Origin: Takakia lepidozioides
Lineage: Eukaryota > Streptophyta > Takakiopsida > Takakiales > Takakiaceae
DNA length: 64,000 nt
Assembly (NCBI GenBank): GCA_030704615.1
Contig: CM060731.1
Location: forward strand, 24,802,001-24,866,000
Direction: 5' to 3'
The stretch's first letter is position 1. The number at the start of each line of letters is the position of its first letter. Below are positions 45,975 through 58,639 of this stretch, piece after piece. Made by a program: the position numbers and the translations under genes. The notes under the pieces were generated by a model that saw only the letters and a program-made list of their open reading frames with translations, made no database searches and was not told the origin of the DNA.

Positions 45975-48900
45975 CGGAGCCCTACGTGAGGTGTCCCACT
46001 GCAGAAGGGTGATGACTTCTCCGTAGCCTAGTGTGGCTTGGTGGATGAATTGGTCTCTCTTACCGTCACAACACATAATTACAAGGTACATGTAATATTG
46101 ATGCTTGAACAGGAAACCCACTTCCCTCTCATGCCGAGAGCGCCCTCACGCATCGTTACAAAATCCGGACAAGTGCACGTAGGGAAATTCCCCAAGGTAA
46201 CCTGATATTCTTTGTCATGAAGAACTGAGCCAATAGACAGCACTGTGTAAATCCGTCCATACCTCGGGGCAAGGACTTCGGTGATACAAGTCACCCGAGC
46301 TAGCAAAATTCTAGCCGATTCCATCTTGCAGTCGTGATCTGCACCCAAAGCGACACGGCGCACTGTTTTTCCATCTCTTTTTGTTGGGTGGGAGTCGGCA
46401 CCTGGTGGAGGCATTGCCAAAGCATGTGGCACATCTATGCCCACAGTGCATGAGGGCACCACCCGGGACCGTGCAAGACGGAACCCTCCCTCCTCCAGCA
46501 TGCTTATCTCGGTTGATGACAACGACGTCCCAAGTTTCACAGGCCAAATTGCGGGGGGAGGAGGCTTCATTATCACCGAAGGACGAACTGTTCCATTGAC
46601 GCATCGTGCCATATCATCTGGGCAGAACCAGAACTTGTGGTCCTTTGACTCCCCACTATGATAAGGTCGGAACAACCCTGTGAATGTTGGAGCTGGAGTC
46701 CCCCTAGAGCCTTTGCATATTTTTTATTTGCATTTCTTGAAAGAGGGGGTCTGAATTGCCATGCAAGCCACTCTAGATCCTGGTGGGGTGCGTTCTATAT
46801 GCCACTCACTGTCAATGCAATCAGATTCATGCACCAATGACACAACCTCCTCCAATGGGATTCCTGCTGCTGTGCTTGCATGATCTGCACCTGCTCCACT
46901 GGAAGAGGACCCACCTGGGAAGGGGCGGGCACACGACTTAGTCTGCACCGGAGACACATTTGGTACAAAGAAATTGACCCTGTCCGGCCGATGGGAATCT
47001 CCATCCGACCCTGGAGGAGTGTTCAATTTCCTTTTGCTTGATCCAAATCTTTCATCGCCTTCCCAATGGGGGACCCTGGATTGCAAAGGGGAGCCTTCAG
47101 TGCACCTGTTCAGAGCTCTGGCCATCTTCGATGGGTCTCCGGACCTACTCGCACCCCTTAGCATCAACAAAGTCGTATCAGGGCCCTTGCCTCCGCCCCG
47201 TCCCATCAGAAAATTGCGGTATCTGGTTTGTTGTGTAAGTGCCCGCACCATGTTATCAGCAGTGGCCACATACAAGTCACGTCCTGCTTTGGTAGACTGC
47301 TGCATCCACGCGTTGTGAACAGTCTCCACCAAATTACAGGATGGCATGTCGGCCAAGTCCTCCAAGGATATGTCCTGCAGGAGGCATTGCATGCAAATGT
47401 GAGGAACGAAAGGAAATTGAAGAGGTTCTGCAAGTGACAATCCAACAACCCCAAACGAACAGGCACGATGCAAAGTGAAATTTGTGTTTCTGGGATTGAA
47501 GAGGCTTACCGTCGTCATGAAAGCTCCCCACTGTCTGTACCTGAAGTGCCAGAAAACCAACCAGTCCTCCAACTCCTTCAGGTGGATACCAGTAGCAGCA
47601 CCAGAGGAGAACCACCAAGCCCGGATTGCTTGGTAAGTGCTCTCAGCTTCTCCCATTGAGGTGGCATTTTTGTACTTGAGGCACAGCCTTCTGTGCTCCA
47701 ACTGGAGGTCAGGGCGAATGCAGCGCTTTGTATGATGTGCCAAAGATTGACTCCAATGGAAGAGGCATGTGCGCTCCCTATTTTCCATTGGGACCTTAGG
47801 ATCCCCCGAACCAAACACGCGCCGCACTGCATTGAAATTTGCCTGTGCACTATCAGCCATGAAGCCCACAAAATTTGTGTTTTGCATTCCATTGTGCTTC
47901 ATGACGGCCAGGAGCGAATTCCACATGAGCATCTGGGATTCAGTGTCCTCCGACTGCATATCATAAATTGCTATGGAGAGCACACGCTGGTACGTTGGAT
48001 CATACACATGGCACGCCATGGTTGTCCAACCCTTCACCCGTTTGCAGTGATCAAACATTAACCAACATTTAGCCAAATCTCCTCCAGGTTGCATTCGGCG
48101 GACTATGCTCACACCATTGCCTTTGCCACACTGTGGACATCTTGAAAAAATACACCTTGGACGAGCCCTAGCCAGGGAAGATACCGTTTTGAGTGAATTC
48201 ATAGCGACTCCTCATTTTGAGGTCCATAATGTTGTCCATGAATCCAGCACTGCCTGTGCCCATTCTAAGTGCATTCACCTGGTTTCGAATATTGGGAGAG
48301 CTCAACACGGAGAAATGGTCCATCACTGCATCAAACGAATCTGCATCCAGCATTGGTTGTATCACATCCCCTTCACCCATTATGTATTTTTCCAGGAATG
48401 TCTTGCTAGCTGCAAGCGCTATAGCAAAATGTGTTGCAGAAGGGGCATTGTGGAACTCCTGCTTCAGCAGATTTCTAGCGATGTCCACGCTATCCCTGCA
48501 ACTTCCTTTTGACATAGGATGCTCGTGTGTACCCATATGAATGCAGGCACAAGTCATTGTCTTGCGTCGGTGTGCCACCTGGTACATACGAGTGTGGCAC
48601 ACAGAAACACAGGACGGGGAAAGTTTGCAGAACCTGCACACAAAAATATTGGTCTTGGGAGGGGCAAGCCCTGGGGTGAAAGGATTCAGGGGCACACCTT
48701 CCCACTCACTTTCGTTTGGTTTAGTGTTGTTTCTCAGGCGAGGGCAAGAAATATTCACGCACTTGCAATGCCCAACGCAAACCGACCTTCGAAATTTCAA
48801 TCCAATGTCGTTGTGGATGTTCGATGTTTTTGTCCTGTACCAAGGGTGTCCGTCATGTTTCTTGTCCATGCCCTGCAAAAGCCCAGCTAGTCCACTGGAA

Positions 48901-49532
48901 GACGTGGGAGGGTTGAGCTCAAACAAGATGTCCCCATCAAACTCTGCTGGCACATATTGAACCCGCTGCACCCGAAGGGACTCCCAATCAACAAAACGCA
49001 GCTCGCTCTTGCACCCAGGCACCCCTACGAGGGCTTTCAATTTCGGAATGACACTCGTTATCTCCTGCAATTTGTCATCATCCAAGAATGGAGTCTGCAC
49101 TGACGGAGGAATCTCAGAAACATCCTCCAAGGACGAGTCTGAAAGAGTCACGAATGTAGTGGATGTGCTCATCTCTTGTTTCACATGAACTGTGCCCTTC
49201 TGCTGCACGACCGATGCTGCAGTGCCAGGGGTAACTACTGATCCTGCTGATTGTCTTCTCTTTTTTCCAAGGACACGGTATGTGCCTGGAAGGACTATTC
49301 ACTTCCTTCCACACTCACCAACCAATGGTCTCTCTAAGTGCCCAGAATCCAAATTCCCATCCTCGTCATACACCTCTTTTTTAACAAGCAGAGAACCCAA
49401 TTCCAGAGGGAACACTGTAACCAGCTCATCCTCATGAACAACTGCAAACCCAACCTCATTTGCAGTGGTAGTCAGTGGAAGACTACCTGCATTGGAATGA
49501 AATCGAGCGAGTCTATCTCCCTCCCTGGACAT
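45975..49532 (-). pseudogene. MULE-like transposase, copy 2, near full length
   Basis: About 1,180 codons from MSREGDRLARFHSNAG (49532) to a stop near 45975. Order of parts: an acidic N-terminus; a Cys/His-rich WRKY-GCM1-like zinc region (VGHCKCVNISCPRLRNN, then CRFCKLSPSCVSVCHTR and MTCACIHMGTHEHP); the transposase core with Asp in LMFDHCKRVKGWTTM, Asp in FVGFMADSAQANFNAVRRVF, Cys/His in RTCLFHWSQS, and Glu in GEAESTYQAIRAWW; and a C-terminal SWIM-like CTCPDF. This fits a Mutator DD(C2H)E transposase. Breaks: TGA near 49300, TAG near 48168, a 1-bp insertion near 48130, TAA 46722-46724, and a frameshift near 46100. The frame stays colinear with copy 1 (32.05-34.5 kb). Confidence 0.8.
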
Positions 49533-51338
49533 GTTTTCCTACACTGACCCAAAGTTGCGATCCACAAAGGGTCCCCCGAACTGATAGCCCGCAATTCTCG
49601 AAAGGGGATCCACCCCAAACGAACTGAGGTGAATAAGGGTAGCACTGACCCAAAGACTGCGGGCGATGCATGCAACGGATATAAGAATGACATGCACGGC
49701 GAAAGTCTGCACCGAACTTCGCAGTCAGCCACACTGAGAGACACCAACCAGAAAAACTGTTTTCAAAGACAAGAAGCCACAAGAAGCCGTGTTGTATTTG
49801 GATGAAAAGCAAACCCTGAACATGACATGAAACCATCCATTATGGAAAGACGGCAATAAACAGGAAACCCCGAATCTAATGAGGTTGTGTTGTGCCAGAA
49901 GAGCACAGTACAAACATTGACACCCCGGGGGACACCTCGCACGAATATGTGCAACACATCACCATTGCCGACACAAACCTTTATACCGAATGACCCCATT
50001 GCGACGGTGACGGCGAAATGCAAACCGCAGGGTAGGCAGTACAACATACGTGGATGCATATGTGACGCATCACAATTATTGCGAATCTGCAAGTACTACT
50101 CGAAATTGAACTAGCAATAGATTTTTACGGCACTTCCGAATTTGAAAGAATGCAAGAAAGGTGAGTGTAGTGATGCACATGGAACAAGGTCAATATATGA
50201 ATTTTCCCCTAGCATTTTCTTTGCAAAAAGAATTTGGCATATTCTTCTCAAGTTTTATCAGTGAATGGCTGCATATAATTTGGTAATTAGATGGATGTCG
50301 CACTTCGAATTAAACTTCCATATATTTTTAGATGAGGCTTAAAAAATTGCGTTAAAATTGAAGTTGAAGCTGTGAAAGCATGTTTGAACCACTGCTGGAG
50401 CACCGGAGAAGGCAGACCCTAGAGCATGCATACCAAGGTCCAAAGACTGAATAGAGAATGCATAAACCATGCATACCGAGTTTTATTCGTCTCTATCCAT
50501 TTGAGCAGGTTGCCAACAAGGGAAATGGTGAATCCTGCCAACATCCTGCTGGTACAGCAATGAACCCAGAGAATGAAACCTGAATTCTGTCGACGTAAAG
50601 ACGTATTCTGCTGGGTAATAAGTACATGACCTCCAGGAGAGTTCAATATCACATATAACCCTTATGATTGGCACAACCACATTGTCATCCATGTACTGCA
50701 TCAATTGTCCCTCTTGCAGCTATATTCTTTGTGAATGGAAACCTGTTAAGTAAAGAGGTACATGTTGTGGAATTGCTTTCCACTTTCATACGACCTTCCT
50801 GCACAAAGGCAACCAGGAGTCAGTGCCCACGTAGCTTCCATGTCTCGACATCTATGAAGACATTGCCCATGAAGCAGGAAGGCCACTGAAGACATTAAGG
50901 CAAGACATACAAGTGGGGTACATTAAGTGCAGTGAAATGAACTACACTGATGAGATCTGCAAACATCCAACTAAGTCGGGGACTAATACATGGTAACCTT
51001 GAAGCGAGGATGTATGTCATTATACTGAAACTCCTACTATTATCCTTACAAAAACATACATGTAGTAATACATATTTTAGACTGGTATGACAATATTGTG
51101 TTTCCTCTATAACCACAAGCACCATGGAAAAAACGTAACCACACACCGAAACATCAGAACACCAAATACAGGCAATCAGTTACACATCCACTCAGAGCAT
51201 ACATAAACATGAAATATAGACATTGCAACTCAGAACAAAGACAAATCGCTACTCCATGCATACAATGGCACGAGACCACATTGTTGGAATACTGCTTTGA
51301 AAGACACACAGAAACAAGCACCCAACATTAAAAGCAGC
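49533..51338. other. Unassigned DNA between MULE copy and Gypsy element
   Basis: No supported gene on either strand. Should include the 5' flank and left end of the MULE-like element, but I found no terminal inverted repeat. Confidence 0.4.
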
Positions 51339-51951
51339 TGTCACGGGCATAGCCCAGAGGAACTTACCAGGAGTAAATACTAGAAGTTACCATGTTACCG
51401 TGTTACCGGAAGTTACCATGATCCAAGTTACCACGATCTATCATGATTTACCATTACTTACCATGTTACCGAGAGTTTACCAAATTACCAAGAGTAACTT
51501 GGGAAACTGCTCATGAAGCTTCCTTTGGAGGAAACTTCTCTATCAAGATACCTCATTTGTTTAAGGAAACTTCTCCATCAAGAAACCTTCATAGGGGAAG
51601 CTTCTTAGGAGACTTCGACTTAGTAGCCAGTATATATAGGAGGCGAGATTGGACACTCTTCAGTCTCGCCAACACAAGTTCAAGCTACTCTTGTTCGCAG
51701 TCCCAGTACTCCAGTCCAGCTTCCAATACTCTAGTCCAGTTTCCAGTATCTGGTGCCCCAGTCTAGTTTCCAGCATTCCAGTATTCGAGTCGAGTTCCAG
51801 TATCATGTACTCTTGTCTATTGTTATAAAGATCATCTTGATTCATATTTACCCACCATGCATTCGGCCATGCCGACCTTGACTTTTTGTTTAGTCTTGTA
51901 CATCTAGTCTGATCTCTCTGTTTGTGTTCAGTCATGTTCTCGTCCTTGACA
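51339..51951 (+). repeat. Left LTR of the Gypsy element
   Basis: 613 bp. Contains repeated AGTTACCA(T/C)G words near its start and a TATATATAGGAGGCG TATA region near 51632. Slightly shorter than the right LTR. Confidence 0.92.
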
Positions 51952-51989
51952 GTTTGACGAGACTAAAGTTTGTTCTTTAGTTAGTTAAG

Positions 51990-54900
51990 ATGGAAGACAC
52001 ATTTGCAGAAATGGTCGCCACATTGCAGAGTCTTCAGCTCCAGATGCAAGAACTTCGTGCCTCTACTGCCCAACTACAAGTTGATCAGTCTCAAGATCTT
52101 GACAACGCTCTTAACATTTTGCAACAACAAATTTCAGAGTTGAAGGAGTCGAACAATGGATCTTTAAACTTACTAGTCCCTACTACAACAAATCCTACTA
52201 CAACGGTTCTTTCAAATCTTCAACAGATTATAAGGGAACCAAAGGTCAGCATGCCCGAAAAATTTGATGGGACGAGATCAAGATTTCGCGGTTTTGATCA
52301 ACAAGTACAATTGTTCCTACGACTATATCCACAACGCTACCCTGATGAAGGTATTCAAGTGGGATTCGTGGGCACCCTTCTATCAGGCACTGCCCTATCT
52401 TGGTTTGCACCGCTATTAGAGAAAAATTCGCATTTACTATACAATTTTGAAGCGTTCATGTCCGAGTTCACTGTAACGTTTGAAGAGAATGATAGAGAGA
52501 GAGTTGCAGAGACAAAGATGCGAAATCTTTGACAAGGAGCACGTCCAGCTTCCGTTTATGCTGCCGAATTTCGACAATTTACGTGCGACCTCGACTGGAA
52601 TGAGAAGAGCCTCATTAGTCAGTTTTGATGTGGCGTAAAAGAGGATGTAAAAGATTTATTGCTGACAATATCAAACGTGAGTACACTGAGCGAATTCATC
52701 ACCCAAGTCATTGCATGCGATAATCGTTTGTTCGAAAGACGTCAAGAGAAGCGATCTGGATGGTCGACGACGCACCATGCCGCAACTACTACGGCACCAA
52801 ACACAACGATCCATCAGACATCCGGTAATGATCCTATGCAGATTGATGCTGTCCGATTCAAGCCATTGACGCCACAAGAAAAACAAAGATGACGCTCGAA
52901 TGGATTATGCCTTTATTGCGGAGAAGATGATCACATAGCATTAAACTGCCCCAACAAGAGAAGATTCAAAGCTTGGGGCACAACTCAAGTGTTCGATACG
53001 AGAAGGTCGGAAATTGAAAATGTCCAGTCACAGTAGGGACCATGCGGCTGGACACCCCAAATTCCTCACCAAAAAAAGGTCTCTTTCTACCTCCAGGCCC
53101 TGTACCTTGTTTCACTGTTCCAGTAAAAATCAGGATGCAAAATCGAGATATCTCCGTAGAAGCACTTTTGGACTCGGGCGCTTCAGCGTGTTTTATTGAC
53201 AAAGACTTTGCGAAACAACACAATTTAACGCTCGTAAGAAAGAAATTCTCGGCCCATGTTGAAGTCATCGATGGACGACCGTTAGCATCAGGAAATATTG
53301 ACCATGAAACTCGACCCCTTGAAGTGAAGCTTAAAAATCAAGCATCACAGATTGTTTTTCAATGTCATCCAATCTCCAACGAATCATGTGATCCTTGGAC
53401 TTCTCTGGTTTGTACTTCATAATCCTGGCATCGACTGGCGATCACAAAAACTTTCGACAAGACAAAAATGCAAAAGTACCAAAGGTATTCAACCCCTGTT
53501 TCTTGGAGCTAGAGCCTTCAAGAGAGCTACGAAGAAAGACGCGACATTTGCACTTTATGCGACTCCGATCAAAACCACAACAGACCAAGGTACTTCGACA
53601 TTACCCACTCAATATCAAGATTTCAAGGATGTCTTCGAGAAGAAAAATGCAGACATGTTGCTAGAACATTGACCTTATGATTGTGCAATTGAGTTGCAAG
53701 AATGAGCTCAACCACCATTCGGCCCGATCTACAATTTATCTCAGACGGAGCTGGCTACTTTACGCGAATACATTGATAAAAATTTGTCAAAGAATTTTAT
53801 TCGACATTCAAAATCACCCGCGGGAGCACCTATCTTATTTGTGAAGAAGAAGGACAGATCGTTACGCATGTGTGTGGACTATCGTGGGCTCAACAAAGTC
53901 ACTATAAAAAATCGTTACCCACTATCGTTGATTTCCGGACTCCTCGAACAACTTGGACGAGCATATTTTTTCACAAAGATCGACTTGAGAGGAGCTTACA
54001 ACCTTGTACGAATAAGAGAAGGAGACGAATGGAAGATTGCTTTTTGCACAAAATACGGACATTTCGAATACAGTTTTATGCCTTTCGGTCTTACAAATGC
54101 TCCAGCAATTTTTCAACACATGAGGAATGACATCTTTCGAGAATTTTTAGATGACTTTGTAGTCATCTATTTGGACGATATTTTGATATTTTCACAGAAT
54201 GAAGAAGAACATGGTCGCCATATACGCCTTGTCCTTGATAAATTGAGGGAAAAGTGACTATATGCCAAGTTGGAAAAATGTCTTTTCTACCAATCTGAAG
54301 TCGAATTTTTGGGCTACATTATTTCCGACAAATGAGTCTTTATGGATCAGAAAAAAATAGAAACCATCATCGAGTGGATTAAACCAACTTCGGTCCGAGA
54401 TGTACAATGTTTTCTAGGATTTGCAAATTTCTATAGAATCTTCATCAATGACTACTCCAAAATTGCTGCACCATTGACACGATTCACAGGGAAGGACAAA
54501 TTTGTATGGGACGAGAAGGCTGACCAAACATTTGAAAGGCTGAAGCAGACATTTACAACGGCTCCAATACTAGTACATGCAGACCCATCTAAACCATTCT
54601 TTTTGGAAGCAGATGCATCGGACTTTGCATTTGGCGCGGTTATCTCTCAACACGGTGCAGTTGGCCGACTTCACCTTGTTGGTTTTCGTTCTCGCAAATT
54701 TTCCGCTACGGAGATCAATTATGAAATCCATGACAAAAAACTTCTAGCGATTATCGATGTTTTTGAGGAGTGACGTCATCTATTGGAGGGAGTTAAACAT
54801 CAGGTCACTGTCTATACCGATCACAAAAACCTTGAGTATTTTATGAGTGCTCGTGTTTTGAATCGACGTCAAGCGAGATGGAGTATGTCACTAGCAAGGT

Positions 54901-56409
54901 TTGATTTTGTTATTATCTACCGTCCCGAACATCTTCAAGAAAACCAGATGTTTTTTCTTGACGATCGTATTTTGCGCCAAAAGAAGGGGATGCAGCTTTT
55001 GACCAACAAAAATCCGTCATCTTGAAACCAACAAATCTCCAATTCAATATGTTATCTATATCCACCTATGATGATGTAGAGATCATAAAGGAGATTCAGG
55101 AAGCACTGAAGAGCGACTAATTTGCCACGACACTACGAAGTCAACTAAATCGACCTCGAGATAACCCACATGTTACAAACGACTTCGAATTCAAAGATGC
55201 CTTACGTACCTCCAGGATCTACACGACTTCGAATTCTTTAAATATGTCATGATCTTCCGGCTGCAGGACATTTCGGCTTCAACAAAACAATGGAATTGAT
55301 ATCCAGGGACTACCTTCTTCAACCATTACCCATTCCCAAGGGCCCATGGTCGTCCGTGTCTATGGACTTTATTACGGACCTTCCAATTTCCAAGACCACC
55401 GATTCAATCCTTGTTATTGTAGATCGTTTTACGAAGATGACACATTTCATTCCATGTAATAAGACGGTTACCGGCGAGGAAACTGCAAGACTCTTCCTCA
55501 ATAATATCTACCGCATTCATGGACTCCTGAAGGACATCATATCTGATCGAGGACCACAGTTCATATCAAATTTCTAGAGGGGATTATTTCACATATTGGA
55601 TACTAAGATCAACCTCATCCATAGACTGATGGTCAAACCGAACGTGTAAACCAGATTTTGGAGCAGTATCTTCGCTATACAATAAATTATCACAAAGATA
55701 ATTGGACGGACCTTCTGTCATTGGTTGAGTTTGCCTACAACAACACTATACATTCTTCGACCAAACCAAAAATAAATAAATTTCCAATTATGGTCATCAT
55801 CCTCGAGCAAACCCTTTCCACATGAAGACTGTTGGAAGCCCTGCTGCAGAAAACCTTGCTACTCATCTTGCTATGATTCACAAAGAACTTACATTCAACC
55901 TCGCAGAAGCTCAAAAACAATACAAGGAGTATGCAGATCAACGTCGCCAACTCCAACCCCAGTTCAAGGTCGGAGATTGTGTGTGGCTTCTTCGAAGGGA
56001 CATACAAACCTCGCGACCATCAAGGAAGTTGGATTATCAACGCCTGGGACCATTCAAAATTATTCGATAAATAAATCATATCAGTTTTCGGCTTGAACTC
56101 CCATGAAGTATACGCATCCATCCAGTTTTTCATGTTTCATTATTGGAGTTGTATCATCTATCGAATATTCCAGGGAGAGTCTCCATACTACCTCCACCAA
56201 TCGAAGTCAATCAGGAAATTTAGTATGAAGTCGACGAAGTCCTAAACTCTCGCATCAAGTATAAACGTCTTGAGTATTTCGTACATTGGAAAGGCTACGA
56301 CATCAGCGAACGAACGTGGGAACCTTCATCCAACCTCGCCAATGCATCTGACAAAGTCCAAGAGTTTCATCAACGATATCCAGCTAAGCCCCGAGCTACA
56401 CGTGAATAA
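51990..56409 (+). pseudogene. Gypsy gag-pol polyprotein, degenerate
   Basis: Gag 51990-52990 with coiled start, PEKFDGTRSRFRGFDQQVQ and GTALSWFAPLLEK, ending in a CCHC knuckle CLYCGEDDHIALNC. Protease has LLDSGASACFID (about 53170). RT has [20 protein letters not shown] and the catalytic YLDDIL (about 54170). RNase H has EADASDFAFGAV (about 54608). Integrase has the DFIT..VDRFTKM..SDRGPQF core (55366-55565). The C-terminal chromodomain (56228-56400) has YFVHWKGYDISERTWEP. In-frame stops interrupt it from 52530 on, the first eight all TGA, with TAA/TAG later and a frameshift near 53400. Confidence 0.92.
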
Positions 56410-56672
56410 GACATCACAACGATGATATCAGCCAAGTTAGCTTCAAGGTGAAGACTCCACATTCAATGTACCTGATACACGCTAAGGATGGAGGAGCACC
56501 ACACATCAGTATATATAGCTACACTTCCAGCACTCTTGCATCTTGTATTGGCAACATGGAGTCACAGGAACCAGATACATTGGAGCTGTCGCTTACCTAA
56601 TTACCAGATCAGCCGTTCCGACTCTCACGACCTTCAACATCACGCCGACGCTCTCGAGACGATGGGCCACCA

Positions 56673-56957
56673 ATGCGACGCGTATTTCCTCGTCTGGACC
56701 CCGTACGACGGCAAGTGGAGTTTACTCGAAGTCTGATAATTCTGTTGGAGGTTGAGGCTTCGGACCCAGAGGGCAATGAAATCATATTTGAAGGCAGTTT
56801 CGAAAATAAGAATGCTCAAATTACTTCGTGGTCCCAAGTTCAAGGTGTTGGACACTATCGATGGTTGCAGGGACTTATAAATCATTTGAGTCAAGAACGA
56901 AGAGCCGAATACTTGACAAGTATCATTCGCCGGATTTTGGATTTTCTCCAACTCTAA
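56673..56957 (+). CDS. Small ORF between chromodomain and 3' LTR
   Basis: A 94-codon open frame with EVEASDPEGNEIIFEGSFEN and YLTSIIRRILDFLQL. It is not part of gag-pol and has no family I recognise. It stays open although the rest of the element is full of stops, but at this length that may be chance. Confidence 0.3.
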   Translation: MRRVFPRLDPVRRQVEFTRSLIILLEVEASDPEGNEIIFEGSFENKNAQITSWSQVQGVGHYRWLQGLINHLSQERRAEYLTSIIRRILDFLQL

Positions 56958-56993
56958 GCAAATCCAAGATTTTATCGCTCCTCGAGGGGTGAT

Positions 56994-57639
56994 GTCACGG
57001 ACATAGCCCAGATGAACTTACCAGGAGTAAATACCAGAAGTTACCAAGTTATCATGTTACCGGAAGTTATCATGACTTACCGTAATTTATCACGATCTAC
57101 CATGATTTACCATGATTTACCATGTTACCGAGAGTTTACCAAATTACCAAGAGTAACTTGGGAAACTGGCTCAGGAAACTTTATTTGGATGAAACTTCTC
57201 CATCAAGATACCTCCTTTGTTTAAGGAAGCTTCTCCATCCATAAACCTTTGTTTACTCTTGGAAACTTCTCCATCAAGAAACCTCCATAGGGGAAGCTTC
57301 TTAGGAGACTTCGACTTGGTAGCCAGTAAATATAGGAGGCGAGATTGGACACTCTTCAGTCTCGCCAACACAAGTTCAAGCTACTCTTGTTCGCAGTCCC
57401 AGTACTCCAGTCCAGCTTCCAATACTCTATTCCAGTATCTAGTGCCCCAGTCTAGTTTCCAGCATTCCAGTATTCGAGTCGAGTTCCAATATCATGTACT
57501 CTTGTCCATTGTTATAAAGATCATCTTGATTCATATTTACCTACCATGCATTCGGCCACGCCGACCTTGATTTTTTGTCTAGTCTTGTACCTCTAGTCTA
57601 ATCTCTTGTTTGTGTTCAGTCATGTTCTCGTCCTTGACA
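56994..57639 (+). repeat. Right LTR of the Gypsy element
   Basis: 646 bp, TG..CA borders as in the left LTR. A purine-rich CTCGAGGGGTGA just before it is the likely polypurine tract. Extra AGTTACCA/ATTTACCA words and one additional segment near 57240 explain the length difference. Confidence 0.92.
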
Positions 57640-57984
57640 GCAGCAAGCACACATAAGAACATCAGGTTTGTAACCGTCATGGGTCATTAGAGGAATATGT
57701 TGGGTTACATGCATACAAGCAATGGTAGTTGGCCACTCATTTTAGTAGTGCTTCTCACTATGGAAGCCAAGAGAAGAATTTTTGTGTTCCTCCTCCACAT
57801 TATGCAATGTCAACACTGTCAGGTACGTACCCAGCCTTCCTCGTTTCCTCAGACAGTCTCTATTTTTCAGCATAGATTACATCAATTTGAGGATGCACTT
57901 GATCTTCTACATTGAATGCATGACTCCATTCTGATACCTCTGTCTTCCATTATTTTTCCCACCTATGTTGTATCGTTCCACCCG

Positions 57985-58330
57985 CCAGCATTGAGAACAC
58001 AAATGAAAGTGATCATGTTGGGTGATACCCCTTCCTTTATCATTTGCTTATAGCTTGTGAAAGCCTCCCTACCATCCCCACGCTGAGAATATCCTGCAAT
58101 CATTATGCATCCAACACACTCATGTACTTGGCATACATGTTGACAATGGTGTTGAGTAGAAAGATGCTTGATCATGTGAATCCACTTAGGATGATGTGAG
58201 CATGCACCTGTTGTCCCACCTCTAGGTCATTACTTTTATGCACTGTCACAAGAGACAAACACAAGTACTGGAGTCTGCTGAAACACCTTCTGGATTCAAT
58301 ATATGGAACACCTGATCTTTTTAGTCAACC
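57985..58330 (-). pseudogene. PPR protein fragment, degenerate
   Basis: Minus-strand pieces give NDLEVGQQVHAHIILSGF, LLNTIVNMYAKYMSVLDA and MIAGYSQRGDGREAFTSYKQ, then GVSPNMITFICVLNA. This is the L-S-P motif series of a PLS-class PPR protein, with stops and a deletion. It ends abruptly near 57985. The fragment at 44319-44475 begins with the motif that would come next (C/ASLAALEKGKEVHG), so both may derive from one gene. Confidence 0.75.
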
Positions 58331-58639
58331 TGCACTACGTAGTGCCATCAAATCCCAAGTACGAGAAGAGTTGATGTTAACTCCCTTCCTTGGTCCTGCT
58401 TAGAAAGTAGGGGTTGTGGTGGAGGTTCTTGGTTCAGATAGTTGTGTCTGATTCAACTCTGCCATCCTGCATTACTGAAAACTCTTGCCAGAATCAGACT
58501 CACAAAATAAATTATGGTGTAGCAAAAACTACTTCAAAAACATGATCTGATCTTCATGAGGACAGCCTCCTTGCAACATAGGTTTTTGGGTTGGGCACCC
58601 TTTCCAAATTGCAGCATCAAACAAATATACAAATTGGGT

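Larger units (their letters stand above)
51339..57639 (+). mobile_element. Ty3/Gypsy chromovirus, complete with LTRs
   Basis: 6.3 kb, flanked by a perfect 5-bp target duplication GCAGC (51334-51338 and 57640-57644). Both LTRs start TGTCACGG and end CCTTGACA. The inside has gag, protease, reverse transcriptase, RNase H, integrase and chromodomain in the Ty3/Gypsy order. The many stops and the divergence between the LTRs show it is old and inactive. Confidence 0.95.
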
